From JABFRZ01 sp964631945 (GTDB taxonomy: Bacteria; Planctomycetota; UBA1135; GCA-002686595), in the NCBI GenBank assembly GCA_964631945.1, contig CAZWAY010000019.1, positions 19,657-83,656 of the forward strand: 64,000 nt of DNA, written 5' to 3'. The stretch's first letter is position 1. Each line of letters begins with the position of its first letter. A program made the position numbers and the translations under genes. Below the pieces are notes generated by a model. It did no database searches, had not been told where the DNA came from, and saw only the letters and a list, made by a program, of their open reading frames with translations. Below are positions 36,441-47,500 of the stretch, one piece after another.

Positions 36441-37748
36441 GTGAAGCGGCGCGTGCTGGTCGTCTGCCCCACCGCCTGGGACGAACGCCAGTTCGCGGCC
36501 CTCCCGCCGGAGGTGCGCGCGGAGTACGAGCTGGTCCTCGACCAGCCGCGCGACGAGGAGGTGCGCTGGGACCTGGACGTGGCGGCCTTCGTGGAGGAGC
36601 GCGTCCGGCGCGCGCGCGGGACGGTCCAGGGTGTGTTCAGCTCGAGCGACTACCCGGGCGCGCTCGCGGCCGCGGCCATCGCGCACGAACTGGGCCTGCC
36701 CGGCGCCAGCCCGGCCAGCGTGCTGTGCGCCTCGCACAAGTACTACTCGCGCCTGGCGCAGCAGGCGGCCGTGCCCGAGGTCGTGCCGCGCTTCGCGCTG
36801 TTCGATCCCACCGACGAGCGCAGCTGGCCGCCGGCGCGCGACTTCCCGTGCTTCGTGAAGCCGGTCAAGGGCTCGTTCTCGCTGTTCGCGCGACGCATCG
36901 CGGACCGCGCCGAGCTGCGCGCCTTCGCGGCCTCGCCGGCGCTGGCCGAGTTCCGCGACTACTACGTGCGCCCGTTCGAGCAGTTCGCCCGGCTCCACGC
37001 GCACTTCGAGCACGGCGCACGCGCCTTCCTGGCCGAGGAACTGCTGCGCGGCGCGCAGGTCACGGTCGAGGGCTGGGTCCAGGGCGGACGCGCGCACGTC
37101 CTGGGCGTGGTCGACACGCACTTCCACCCCGGCACGCCGAGCTTCGCGCGCTTCGACTACCCCTCGGCCCTGGCGCTCGAGGTCCAGGCGCGGCTGGGCC
37201 AGGTGGCCTGCGCGACGGCGCTGGCGCTCGGCCTGGACCACACGCTCTTCAACGTGGAGCTGTTCTACGACGCCGCGGCCGAGCGCATCGGCCTGATCGA
37301 GGTCAACCCGCGGCCGTGCGGGCAGTTCGCCGACCTGTACCAGAAGGTCGACGGAACGAGCGGCTTCGAGCTCGCGCTGGCCCTGGCCTGTGGCCGCGAG
37401 CTCACGCCGTCGCGTGGCGCCGGGCCCTTCGCCGCGGCGGCCAGCGTGCCCCTGCGCGTGTTCCGCTCGGTGCGCGTACGACGTACGCCCGGCCCGGACG
37501 AGCAACGCGCGCTCGAGGCGCGCCATCCCGGCACGCTGGTGTGGAGCGAGTGCCGCGCGGGCGAGGAGTTCCGCGTCGGACCGGAGGTCGAGGACGGCCA
37601 CAGCGTGCGCTACGGCGTGGTCAACCTGGGTGCGGCCAGCCCGCTCGACATCGCCGGCAAGCTCGACCTGATCCTGGGCGAGCTGGGCTTCGAGTTCGTG
37701 GCCCTCGAGCCCGGGGTCGGGCCGGAGCGGGCGTCGGGATCGGCCTGA
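36441..37748 (+). CDS. ATP-grasp domain protein of unknown substrate
   Basis: 435-residue ATP-grasp enzyme that would join a carboxylate to an amine or thiol via acyl phosphate. Visible are the pre-ATP-grasp strand (RVLVVCPTAWDE), FPCFVKPVKGSFSLFARRI (ATP-binding lysine), ELLRGAQVTVEGWVQGGRAH, and the metal/ATP segment LFNVELFYD ... IGLIEVNPRPCGQFADLY. Family-wide this resembles carbamoyl-phosphate-synthase-like ATP-grasp proteins used in peptide or natural-product ligation. GTG at 36441, 13 bases after terC. Substrate cannot be inferred. Confidence 0.78.
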   Translation: MKRRVLVVCPTAWDERQFAALPPEVRAEYELVLDQPRDEEVRWDLDVAAFVEERVRRARGTVQGVFSSSDYPGALAAAAIAHELGLPGASPASVLCASHKYYSRLAQQAAVPEVVPRFALFDPTDERSWPPARDFPCFVKPVKGSFSLFARRIADRAELRAFAASPALAEFRDYYVRPFEQFARLHAHFEHGARAFLAEELLRGAQVTVEGWVQGGRAHVLGVVDTHFHPGTPSFARFDYPSALALEVQARLGQVACATALALGLDHTLFNVELFYDAAAERIGLIEVNPRPCGQFADLYQKVDGTSGFELALALACGRELTPSRGAGPFAAAASVPLRVFRSVRVRRTPGPDEQRALEARHPGTLVWSECRAGEEFRVGPEVEDGHSVRYGVVNLGAASPLDIAGKLDLILGELGFEFVALEPGVGPERASGSA

Positions 37749-37857
37749 GCAAGGCGAGAGGCTAGACTCCCGGTGCCTGCACACCCCGTGCGGGCCTTCC
37801 GTCCGCTGCGACGTGTCCCGTCGACGGGAGTCCCCTGCTCCGGAACAACACACACCC

Positions 37858-38277
37858 ATGGGAATGATCTCAGAGTTCAAGGCCTTCGCGATGAAGGGCA
37901 ACGTCGTCGACATGGCGGTCGGCGTCATCATCGGCGGTGCCTTCGGGAAGATCGTCGGCTCGCTGGTCTCCGACGTGATGATGCCGGTGATCGGGATGGC
38001 AACGGGCGGCGTCAGCTTCACGGACAAGAAACTGGTGATGCGCACCGCGGTGATGGATGGCGACAAGCTCGTCAAGCCCGAAGTCGCGATGAACTACGGC
38101 ACCCTGATCGATGCCGTCATCAACTTCCTGATCATCGCCCTGTGCTTGTTCCTGGTGATCAAGGCCATGAACGCCGCCAAGAAGAAGGAAGTCGTCGCGC
38201 CCGCTCCGGCCCCGGCCGCGCCGCCGCGTCAGGAAGTGTTGCTGGAGGAGATCCGCGACCTGCTGCGCAAGCGCTAG
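37858..38277 (+). CDS. mscL: large-conductance mechanosensitive channel
   Basis: 139-residue channel that opens under membrane tension to release osmolytes. MGMISEFKAFAMKGNVVDMAVGVIIGGAFGKIVGSLVSD (amphipathic helix and TM1) and DAVINFLIIALCLFLVIKAMN (TM2) are canonical; the periplasmic loop is slightly longer than in E. coli. The tail ends with EVLLEEIRDLLRKR, the usual C-terminal bundle. Start ATG at 37858. Upstream 110 bases contain a TAGACT-type -10 at about 37761 but no clear -35. Confidence 0.96.
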   Translation: MGMISEFKAFAMKGNVVDMAVGVIIGGAFGKIVGSLVSDVMMPVIGMATGGVSFTDKKLVMRTAVMDGDKLVKPEVAMNYGTLIDAVINFLIIALCLFLVIKAMNAAKKKEVVAPAPAPAAPPRQEVLLEEIRDLLRKR

Positions 38278-38348
38278 TCCCCTGGCACCGGCCGGTCCGC
38301 GGGGCTCCCTGGACCGGCCGGCCCCGTCCGGCTTAGGCTGGAGGATGG

Positions 38349-38966
38349 ATGGCGACCCCGCTCAGCGCGTCCCAGGAATCCGAGCTGGTGGCCGAGCTGC
38401 GCGCCGGCGCGGCCCAGGCGTTCGAACGCCTGGTGCGCGAGTTCGGCCCGGCGCTGCGCGCCGTGCTGCGGCGCATGCTGAAGAACGACGAGGACGCCGA
38501 CGACGCCCTGCAGGAGGCCTTCCTGGCGGCCTTCAAGGCGCTGCCGCGCTTCGAGTCGCGCAGCTCGCTCGGAACCTGGCTGCACCGCATCGCGGTCAAC
38601 GCCGCGCTCATGAAGCTGCGCGCGAGGCAGGGCCGCGCCCGGCAGGACACCGGTGGCGAGATCGACGAGCTGCTGCCCGAGTTCGTGGGGCTCGGGGTGT
38701 TCCGCGAGCCGCAGACGCGCTGGTGCGAGCTGCCCGAGGACCCGCTGGTGCGCTCGGAGCTGTGCCGGGAGGTGCGCCTCGCCATCGAGGGCCTGCCCGA
38801 GCCCTATCGGGCGGCGCTGCTCCTGCGCGACATCGAGGGGCTCTCGAACGAGGAGCTGGCCGCGGCCCTGGGCGTGACCGTGAACGCGGCCAAGATCCGC
38901 GTGCACCGCGGCCGCCAGGCCCTGCGCACGCTGCTCGAGCCACGCATGCGGAGCCGTGGGCCGTGA
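38349..38966 (+). CDS. ECF-type RNA polymerase sigma factor
   Basis: 205-residue sigma-70-family factor with regions 2 and 4 only. Region 2: FERLVREFGPALRAVLRRML then DADDALQEAFLAAFKALPRF, SSLGTWLHRIAVNAALMKLR. Region 4: LPEPYRAALLLRDIEGLSNEELAAALG and VNAAKIRVHRGRQALR. A linker of about 40 residues between them is somewhat long. The stop overlaps the GTG of the next gene, a zinc-finger protein, in the classical sigma/anti-sigma order. The regulon is not visible. Confidence 0.92.
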   Translation: MATPLSASQESELVAELRAGAAQAFERLVREFGPALRAVLRRMLKNDEDADDALQEAFLAAFKALPRFESRSSLGTWLHRIAVNAALMKLRARQGRARQDTGGEIDELLPEFVGLGVFREPQTRWCELPEDPLVRSELCREVRLAIEGLPEPYRAALLLRDIEGLSNEELAAALGVTVNAAKIRVHRGRQALRTLLEPRMRSRGP

Positions 38967-39358
38967 TCCCAGGCATGAGCTGCGCGCGCTTCGCGCGCGC
39001 GCTGCACGAGTCGGAGCCGGGTGCGCTGGGACCGGCCGAGCGCGCCCTGCTGGACGAGCACGCGCGCACATGCCCGGCCTGCGCCGCACTCCGGGCGGAC
39101 GGCGCGGGATCCTCGTGCCGCGAGCTACTGGCGGACCTGGTCGCCTTCGAGGACGGCGCGCTCCCGACCGCCGCGAGCGAACGGTTCGCGCGCCACCTCG
39201 CCGGGTGCGCGGACTGCCGCGCCTATCGCGCGCGCTACCTGCGCGCCATCGAGCTGACGGCCGAGGCCTTCGCGGCCGGCGCCGAGGCCGCACCCGAGCT
39301 GCCCGAGGAGCTCGTGCGCGCGATCCTCGCGCGCCGCCGTGCCGCGCGCGACGAATGA
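38963..39358 (+). CDS. putative anti-sigma factor with two tandem zinc-finger modules
   Basis: 131-residue soluble protein starting with GTG at 38963, overlapping the sigma-factor stop (GTGA); an ATG four codons later is an alternative. It holds two copies of a zf-HC2-like pattern: C ... HARTCPAC and C ... HLAGCADC, each Cys-x(n)-His-x3-Cys-x2-Cys. There is no transmembrane segment, unlike many anti-ECF proteins, so it should act in the cytoplasm. By order and motif it most likely binds the preceding sigma factor, perhaps in a redox- or zinc-sensitive way. Confidence 0.8.
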   Translation: MIPGMSCARFARALHESEPGALGPAERALLDEHARTCPACAALRADGAGSSCRELLADLVAFEDGALPTAASERFARHLAGCADCRAYRARYLRAIELTAEAFAAGAEAAPELPEELVRAILARRRAARDE

Positions 39359-39468
39359 GGAGCCGGTCGGACGACGGCGCTCGAAAGGATTTCGCCCGCC
39401 CTCCGGCGCACGTGTAGTGGATCCGTAGAGCCCGCGCAGCGCGTCCAGATCCCCGCGGCCGGGCGCCG

Positions 39469-40266
39469 ATGTTGGCGGGCGTCGGCGGACGCACGACACC
39501 GATGAGAGCCGATCGCGAGCAGAAGCCCCTGGGCAGACTGAGCCAGGAGCTCGCGCGGCTCGCCTCGGCCCTGTCGACGCTCGAGCTGCGCCTGGCGGGC
39601 AGCCTGGATCCGGAGGCGAGCCCGTTGCTCGAACGGCTGTGCAGCACCAGCCGCCACCTGCTGGCTGCGCAGGGCGCGCTGGCCGGCGTCGAGGTCCCCG
39701 CCAAGGACCCACAGGCCGAGCACCTGCAGGGCTCCAGTCGCTCGGTGCCGATCCAGGACCTGTTGTGCTTCCTCGCGACCGCCAAGAAGAGTGGGGTCCT
39801 GCGCGTGCAGGCCGAACGCGAGCTGTTCCTGCTGCAGCTCAGCCAGGGCGCGGTGGTGTACGCCACGGGCAACGCACCGCCCTCCGGCGAGGGCCTGAGC
39901 GAGCTGCTGGCGGCCGAGGGCGTGAAGTCGACCGAGATCCTGCGTCAGCTGCCGACGGGCTCGAGCGGCGACTGGGTCGACCCGAACCTGGTCGGCACCA
40001 GCTGGATCTCGCGCGACTCCCTGGCGGGCGCGATCCAGCGCCAGACGCGGCTCTCGTTCTTCCGCCTGTGCGCGGCGCGCGAGACCTCGTTCCGCTTCTA
40101 CGAGGGCGCCGAGATCGAGAACATCGTTCCGGTCCGGCAGAGCGCGATGGAGCTCTTGCTCGAGTACTCGCGCGTGCTGGACGAGACCGGCGCCCAGGCC
40201 CCCGTCGCAGCCGAGGCCCGCCAGCCTGCCGTGCTGCAACTGCAGCCGCGTCCGCAGCGGACCTAA
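39469..40266 (+). CDS. DUF4388 (PATAN-type) domain protein
   Basis: 265-residue protein. After a helical N-terminus (to about 90) the core VPIQDLLCFLATAKKSGVLRVQ ... LFLLQLSQGAVVYATGN and GEGLSELLAAEGV is the DUF4388 pattern, found in bacterial signalling and gliding/pilus regulators, often with response regulators or GTPase systems. No catalytic residues are visible. It stops before a strong terminator and faces a MshEN-like protein on the other strand, which is also pilus-associated. ATG 39469 or 39502. Confidence 0.75.
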   Translation: MLAGVGGRTTPMRADREQKPLGRLSQELARLASALSTLELRLAGSLDPEASPLLERLCSTSRHLLAAQGALAGVEVPAKDPQAEHLQGSSRSVPIQDLLCFLATAKKSGVLRVQAERELFLLQLSQGAVVYATGNAPPSGEGLSELLAAEGVKSTEILRQLPTGSSGDWVDPNLVGTSWISRDSLAGAIQRQTRLSFFRLCAARETSFRFYEGAEIENIVPVRQSAMELLLEYSRVLDETGAQAPVAAEARQPAVLQLQPRPQRT

Positions 40267-40357
40267 CCGGGGCGAGAACGAAGACGCGGCGTCCCCCCGG
40301 CGAAAGGCGGGGTAGGTTTCTCTCGGCGGGGCCGGGGGCGGCTCCGCCGAAGTTCTG

Positions 40358-40420
40358 GCTGCGGCCCCGCAGGCTCTCTCCCGCTCCTCCCTTTGCCTGC
40401 GGGGTCGCAGCGTCTTTTTT
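40358..40420 (+). terminator. rho-independent terminator
   Basis: Arms GCTGCGGCCCCGCAGGC (40358-40374) and GCCTGCGGGGTCGCAGC (40395-40411) pair over 17 bp with one G-U-type mismatch, followed by TCTTTTTT (40413-40420). It ends the DUF4388 transcript. Confidence 0.85.
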
Positions 40421-40468
40421 CGCGCCACGGACCGCCGCGCAGGCGGATGACGGATTGCCCGGCTGGCG

Positions 40469-41278
40469 CTAGGCCGCGCTGCGGCGCAGCTGGCGCTGGA
40501 CGTCGAGCGCGCGCTTGATCTGCTCCCACGAGGCCGCGCCCGTCTCGACCAGGGCCTCGCCGATGTGGACGTTGGCGGCGCGCTGGAGCTGCAGGGCGCG
40601 CTCGAGCTGCTCGCGCGTGATCGAACCCAGGCGGATCAGGACCTCGCCCAGCACCTGCGCGTGCATCGACTGCACGAAGCCCTTCTGCTTGGGCGACATG
40701 CGCAGGTCCAGACGCGCCGGGGTGCGCTCGGGCTCGACGCGCGTGGCGCGCTCCTCCTCGCGCAGGCGATCCTGGTAGGCCACCGCCCCGGCGATCTGCT
40801 CGGGGCTGGCGGCGCCGAGCTGGACCAGGCACTGCCCCAGGGCCATCCCGCTCGAGGTGTGCAGTTGCAGGGCGCGGGTCAACGACTCGGCCGAGATCAC
40901 GCTGGCCTGCAGCAGGATGCTGCCGAGCAGGAATTCCTGGGTCATGCGCAGGTCCTGGTGCTGCGCGACGTCGGTGTCGGGCGGCAGCGGGCGCGGTCCG
41001 CTGGCCCTGCTGGGCGAGCGCAGGCTGCGCTCGTCCACGGCCCCCACCAGGCTGGCGACGATCTGCAGCGTGTCGGCCGTGGCCACGTCCTCGGAGCGGC
41101 TCATGAACTCCAGGAGCAGCAGGGCCGCATCCAGGCCGCGGGCCTGCTCCGGTGCCGACGGCTCGTCCAGGTCGTGCCGCAGCGCACGCAGGTCGCTCAG
41201 GATGGCGAGACGCCGGGCGGTCTGCACGGGGCGGGTCTCGGAGATGCGCTTGACGAGCGTGCGGATCCGGTCGGTCAT
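40469..41278 (-). CDS. MshEN / GspE N-terminal-like domain protein
   Basis: 269-residue cytoplasmic protein. Two or more copies of the MshEN-like pattern are visible: LGQCLVQLGAASPEQIAGAVAYQ, and LGEVLIRLGSITREQLERALQLQ followed by IGEALVETGAASWEQIKRALDVQ. In type IV pilus and type II secretion ATPases these modules bind c-di-GMP or the inner-membrane platform. Here no ATPase domain follows, so it is a free-standing binding module. The N-terminal 100 residues are helical. Convergent with the DUF4388 gene. Possible partner of the pseudopilin operon at 54471-58438, by inference only. Confidence 0.75.
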   Translation of the reverse strand: MTDRIRTLVKRISETRPVQTARRLAILSDLRALRHDLDEPSAPEQARGLDAALLLLEFMSRSEDVATADTLQIVASLVGAVDERSLRSPSRASGPRPLPPDTDVAQHQDLRMTQEFLLGSILLQASVISAESLTRALQLHTSSGMALGQCLVQLGAASPEQIAGAVAYQDRLREEERATRVEPERTPARLDLRMSPKQKGFVQSMHAQVLGEVLIRLGSITREQLERALQLQRAANVHIGEALVETGAASWEQIKRALDVQRQLRRSAA

Positions 41279-41503
41279 GATGCGAGGGGGGTTCGGGCGA
41301 GGGGACTCGCCGGGCCCTATCGGCGCAGCGCCATTCGTGCTTGAGCGCCGAGCGCCCGTCGTGGCGAGAAGCGCTTTCCGCCGCGCGCAGCGAGTGTTCC
41401 GGACCCGCGCCCGACGTCGCCCGCCCCGCGCGGATAGGTTTCGCTTGGATCCCCCCCGGTCGTGCCCCTCCGCGCGTGGAGCGGCGCGCACCCGTTTCCC
41501 AGC

Positions 41504-44500
41504 ATGCTTCGTCCCTCCCCCAACCGGCGAGGCGCGCTCGCGGGCCGTGCGGCCCTGGCGCTCCTGTGCCTCGCTCCGGCGACCGCGGCCGTGCAGCGCA
41601 CCAAGCCCGGATCGGACCCGTACGTGCCCTTCCCGGTGGCGCTGTTCGCCACCTCTCCGCACGAGGGCGACGCGCCCCTGACGGTGCGCTTCACCGACCG
41701 CTCGCTGGGCGTGGTCACCAGCTGGACCTGGGACTTCGGCGACGGGACGAGCTCGAACCTGAGGAACCCGACCCACCTCTACAGCGAGGCGGGCGTCTAT
41801 GCCGTCAGCCTGACGGCCGTGGGTCCCGGCGGTCGCAGCCAGCGCGTGCGACCCGAAGGCGTGATCGCGCGTGGCTGCTCGATGGGCAGTGCGCGCACGA
41901 ATCGCGTGGCGCCGCTCGAGCGCGGCGAGGACTTCGTGCCCGTCACGGGTGACGACGCGCTGGGCTTCTACTGCGTCTACAGCGGCAAGGCCGTGGGCGG
42001 GGGCAGTGCGGGCCTGGCCAACAACGTGGGCATCTTCGTGCTGCCGTTGCTCGACGGCGAGGTGCTCCTGTTCGGTTCGGGCTACGGCGACAAGAACTCG
42101 TTCGTGGAGCCGAGCCGGGACGCGGCCCACGACGTGCGCCGTGTGGACGCGATCATACGCTTCTGTCTGGGGCGGGAGCCCGAGCGCACGCCCATCCGCT
42201 TCGTCGCGCCCCACGGGCACATCGACCACATCAACTCCGACTTCATGCGCGAGCTGCGCGTGCGCGGCTATCCGATCGTGGACATCGCCTTCCACAACGG
42301 CGATGGCAACACGATCCGCAACCTGCCAGGCTGGACGATCCAGGACCGCACCGCCTTCCGCACGCTGCGCACCACCACCGGCGTCTGCCAGGAGGAGCTC
42401 ACCCGTTTCGACTCGCCCCTGGGGCGGATCTGGTTCTTCCTGCGCGAGGGGCACACCCCCGGATCGATCGACCTCGTCATCGACGTGCGCGGGGATCCGA
42501 ACAACCGCTTCGTGGTGCGCGGCTCGGGCGAGGTCTACGGCACCTGCCCGATCCCGGGCGTGCGCGAGGCCGTGGATCCCCATGGCAACCTGGTGTTCCA
42601 TGCCCCGGCGCCGAAGCTGACCGGCCTGAGCCCCGCCACGGCCTCGGTGCTCGGGAACACCACCGTGGTCCTGTCGGGCAGCGGCTTCGCCGCCAGCCTG
42701 GCCGCCCGGCCGAGCGTGCTGATCGACGGCGTCGCGGCCACGGACCTGGTCGTGCTCGACGACAACACGCTGACCTGCGTGGTGCCGCCCGGTCTGCCCG
42801 GCAGCACCGTCGACATCCAGATCGAGAACCGCAACGGGCGCGGCAAGCTGGCCGGACAGCTGAGCTACCGGCCGCTGCCGAGCCTGAGCGCGGTGAGCCC
42901 CCCCAGCGGTCCCTCCACGGGCGGCACGCTGCTCACGCTGCGCGGCTCGGGCTTCCTCGCCAACGCGGCCGGTGCGAACACGGTGCTCGTCGGCGGCGTG
43001 GCCGCGAGCGGAGTGCGCGTGCTCGACGACACCACGCTGCAGTGCAACGCGCCGGCCGGCGCCCTGGGCCCGGTGGACGTGCGGCTGGCCAACCTGAACG
43101 GCGTGATCGAACTGCACTTCCCCTTCCGCTACGTGCCCCCCATCGACGTGCTCTCGTCGGCCCCGGCCCTCGGCAGCGCCCGCGGCGGCACCACGGTCCA
43201 GATCGACGGCACCGGCTTCGCGGTCGGAACGAGCGTGCCGCAGGTCTTCTTCGGCTCGAACGCCGCCAGCGCGGTCGTGCGCCTCTCGGACACGCGTCTG
43301 ACCTGCGTCACGCCGCCCGGTCCCGGCGGCACGCTGGTCGACGTGCGCGTCAGCGGCGAGAACGGCAGCGACGCGCTGCCGGCGGGCTTCCGCTACTACA
43401 AGCAGCCCGAGGTGCACACGGTCGCCCCGGACAGCGGCCCCGAGGCGGGCGGCGCGATCGTCACGCTCACCGGGAGCCAGTTCACGCGCAACGCCGCGGG
43501 CCCGAACGTGGTCAGCTTCGGCGGTCGGGTGACGCCGGACGTCCTGACGGTCTCGGACACGGTCGTCCAGTGCCGCGTCCCGCCCGGCGTGCCCGGAAGC
43601 CGCGTGGACATCAGCGTCTCGAACGCCAACGGCACCGGAGTCCTCGCCGCGGGCTACCGCTATTTCGGGCGACCCGTGCTGACCGGGCTCGAGCCGGCCC
43701 ACGGCGGCGGCGTGGGCGGCACGCTGGTCACGCTGCACGGTGCGAACTTCCTCGAGGCCCCGCCCGGCTCGACCGCGGTGAGCTTCGGCACGACGCCCGC
43801 GAGCGCCGTCACCGTCCTCGACGACGGCACGCTGACCTGTCGTACGCCCCCCGGCGGTGCGAATGCGGTCGTGGCCGTGACCGTCTCGAACCCGAACGGC
43901 AGCGCCGTGCTGCCGGGCGCCTTCCGCTACGTGAGCGCGCCGGCGCTGGCGGGGCTGCAACCCGACTCCGGCTCGTCCGCGGGGGGCACGCTCGTGACCC
44001 TCTCCGGCCAGGGCTTCCTGGCGCCCGGGGCCGGTCCCTGCACGGTCACCTTCGCCGGCGCGCCGGCCAGCGCGGTTCAGGTGCTCAGCGACACGACGCT
44101 CACCTGCAGGACCCCCTTCAGCCGCCCCGATTCGCGCGCGGACGTGGTCCTCGGCAACGCCAACGGGAGCGCGCGGCTGAACGAGGCGTTCCACTACCTG
44201 CGCTTGCCGACCGTGGCCTCGATCCGCCCGACGCGTGGCCCGCTCACCGGCGGGACGCACGTGTTCCTCACGGGTTCGGGCCTGACGGGCACCCACAGCG
44301 TGCGCTTCGGCGGCGCCCTCGCGACCGACGTGCGCGTGCTGAGCGACGGATACCTCGAGTGCACCACGCCGCCGGGTCCGCCCGGAGCCGTGAACGTCAG
44401 CCTGGTTTCGCTGGCCGGCCCGGCGCTGCTCAGCCAGGGCTTCGTCTTCGGTCCCGGACAGGTCACGCTGGGCGCGCTCACGCCCGACCGCGGCCCGAGC

Positions 44501-47500
44501 CGCGGCGGGAACCGGCTGGTGCTGGAGGGCTCGGGCTTCCGGGCCGGGCCGGCCGGAGTCACCACGGTGACCTTCGGCGGCGTACCTGCGACCTCGGTCG
44601 TGGTCCAGGACGATCTGCGCCTCAGCTGCGTGCCGCCCGCCGGCGCGCCGGGCTCGCGCGTCGACCTGCGCGTCAGCAACCAGAACGGCAGCGCCACGCG
44701 CGCCTCGGCCTATCGCTACAGCCTGCAACCCTCGCTGACCAGCCTGGCGCCCGCCAGCGGCAGCCCGCTCGGGGGCGTGCCCGTCACGCTGCATGGCAGC
44801 GGCTTCGCGAGCGACGAGGCGCGCGAGCACGAGGTCCACTTCGGGGGTCTCGCGGCCGAGCAAGTCGTGGTGCTGGACGACGCGACCTTGACCTGTCTGG
44901 CTCCGCCCGGTGTCCCGGGTGCGACGGTGGACGTCGAACTCGCCAACTCGAACGGCAGTGCCCGCCTCGTGGCCGCCTTCCGCTACCGCTCCGGGCCGAC
45001 CCTGGCCAGCCTGAGTCCGGCCACCGGTTCGCCGCGCGGCGGCACCCTCGTCACGCTCCTGGGCACCGGTTTCACGCGTGCGGGTGCCGGAGCGCTGCAC
45101 GTGTTCTTCGGCCCGAACGAGGCCACCCAGCTCGGGATCGTGGACGATTCGCAGCTCACCTGCCTCACGCCGCCCGGCGCCACCGGCGCAGTCGTGGACG
45201 TGTGGGTTGCCGACGACGACGGCTCGAGCACGCTGCCGGCGGCCTTCCAGTATTTCGCGGGACCGCTCATCTCCACCCTCGCACCGGCCAACGGACGCGC
45301 CACGGGCGGCACGCTCGTGATCCTGACGGGCAGCGGCTTCAAGACCTCGGTGATCGGCCCCAACGCGGTCACCTTCAACGGCACGCCCGCGCGCAACGTG
45401 GTGACCGTGGACGATACGCGGGTGCGCGCGATCGCGCCCAGCGGGCCGGCCGGCCAGAGCGTGGATCTCGTGCTCTCGAACTCGAACGGTGTCGCCAGCG
45501 TGACGGGCGGCTTCCGCTACAACGCCCGGCCCACCCTGCTCGCGCTCGATCCGCCTGGCGCCAGCGGGCTCGGCGGGACCGCGGTCACGCTGCACGGCAG
45601 CGGCTTCCTGAGCGACGGAGCCGGGACCAACAGCGTGCTCTTCGGCGACCGTCCGGCCGTGGCGGTGCTCACGCTGGACGACCAGACGCTGCAGTGCTTC
45701 GAGCCCGGCGGTCCGAGCGGCGCGACGGTCGCGGTCAGCGTCACGAATCAGAACGGCAGCACGGCCGTGCCCCTGGACTTCGCCTACTTCCCGGCGCCAC
45801 GCATCGACGCGCTGGTGCCACCCTTCGGCTTCTCGGGCGGGGGCACCCTGGTCGAGCTACGCGGCGCGGCCTTCCTGACGAACGAGGCCGGTGCGAACAG
45901 CGTCACCTTCGGGGTGGAAGAGGCCAGCGAGGTCACCGTGCTCGACGACGGCACGCTGCGCTGCCGAGCGCCCTCCGGCAGCCTCGGTTCGGTCGACGTG
46001 CGCGTGGTGAACGCCAACGGCTCCGCCACGGTGACCGAGGGCTTCTTCTACGACTGGGCTCCGACCGTGACGGCGCTCTCCCCGCAGCAGGGCACTTCGC
46101 TGGGCGGAACGGAGGTCCGGCTCACCGGCGGCGGCTTCCAGACCGCGGGAGCCGGTCCGCTGAACGTGCGCTTCGGTCCGGCGCAGGCCACCGACCTGCG
46201 CGTGCTGGACGGTGGGACGTTGCTGTGCAACGCCCCCCCGGGGCCGCCCGGGACCGGCGTCAGCGTGCTCGTCTCGAACTCGCACGGCTCCTCGAGCCTG
46301 ACGGGCTTCGAGTACCGTCGTGAGCCGACCCTCACGGCCGTCGAGCCGGCCTCGGGCCCACCGGAGGGCGGAACGGTCGTCACGCTGAGTGGCTCGGGCT
46401 TCCTCGAAGGCGAGGCGGGGCCGCCGCAGGTGAGCTTCGCCGGCGTGGACGCCAGCGCGATCACGGTCGTGGACGACACCACCCTGCGCTGCACCACGCC
46501 GCCCGGCCCGGCGCGCGCGTCGGCCACGCTCGTGCTCCGCAACGCGAACGGGACGGCGAGCTTCGTGGACGGCTTCCGCTGGCGCCCGCGCACCCCCGGC
46601 GATCTCAACGAAGACGGCCTGGGGGACGTGCTCTTCTCCGGCGGCGACGGCGCCTATCTCTTCTTCGGCGCGCCCTTCGGGCTCGGGGACGAGAGCGCGG
46701 GCTCGGCCGACCTCGTGTTGCGGCACGGAGGTGCGAGCACCGACTTCGGCGGGCAGACGTGCACCGGCGACGTGAACGGCGATGGCATCGCCGACCTGGT
46801 GGTGGCGGCGCCGCTGGACGACAGCGGCGGCACGGATGCGGGCGCGGTGTACGTGTACTTCGGTCCGCTCGTGCCTTCGCCCAGTCCCCGTCTGGCCAGC
46901 AGCGCGAGCGCGATCCTGCGCGGGGCCGCCGCGGGCGATCGCTTCGGGACGTCCGTGGCCGTGGGCGACGTGAACGGTGACGGCCTGAGCGACCTGGTGG
47001 TGGGCGCACCCTTCAACGACGCGGCCGGCACGGACGGCGGCGCGCTCTACGTCTACCGCGGGAGGGTCGGCTTCGTGGCCCAGACCACGACCCAGGCCAT
47101 GGCGCGCTTGCTCGGCCCGAGCAGCCAGGACAACTTCGGCGCGGCCCTGGCGCTGGGCGACGTCACCGGGGACACCCTCGCGGACGTGATCGTCGGCGCG
47201 CCCCTCGCGGGCAACTCCGCCGAAGGCGCGGTCTTCGTGTTCCGCGGTGGGCCGAGCCTGGTCAGCGCTTCGGCCGGGTCCGCCCAGGTGCAGCTCACGG
47301 GTGAGGACAACGACGACCACCTCGGGGGCGCGCTGGCCGTGGGCGACTTCGATGGGGACGGCGTCGCGGACCTGTTCCTGGGCGCGCCGGATGCGCGCAA
47401 CGGCGCCGCGAGCGGCGGGCTCCTCTACTACCTGCGCGGCGGTGCGAGCCTGAACTCGCGCCGCGTGGACGTGAACTCGGTCGAGTTGTGGGCCGAGGCC

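Noticed and set aside
40469..45595. Minus-strand open frame of 1708 codons through the IPT repeat region
   Set aside because: It is antisense to the giant gene, low in complexity, and arises from third-position GC bias. Only its 3' part (40469-41278) is a real gene.
42611..46588. Regular repeats as a CRISPR array
   Set aside because: Units are 265 bases, diverged and in-frame coding for IPT domains, without unique spacers.
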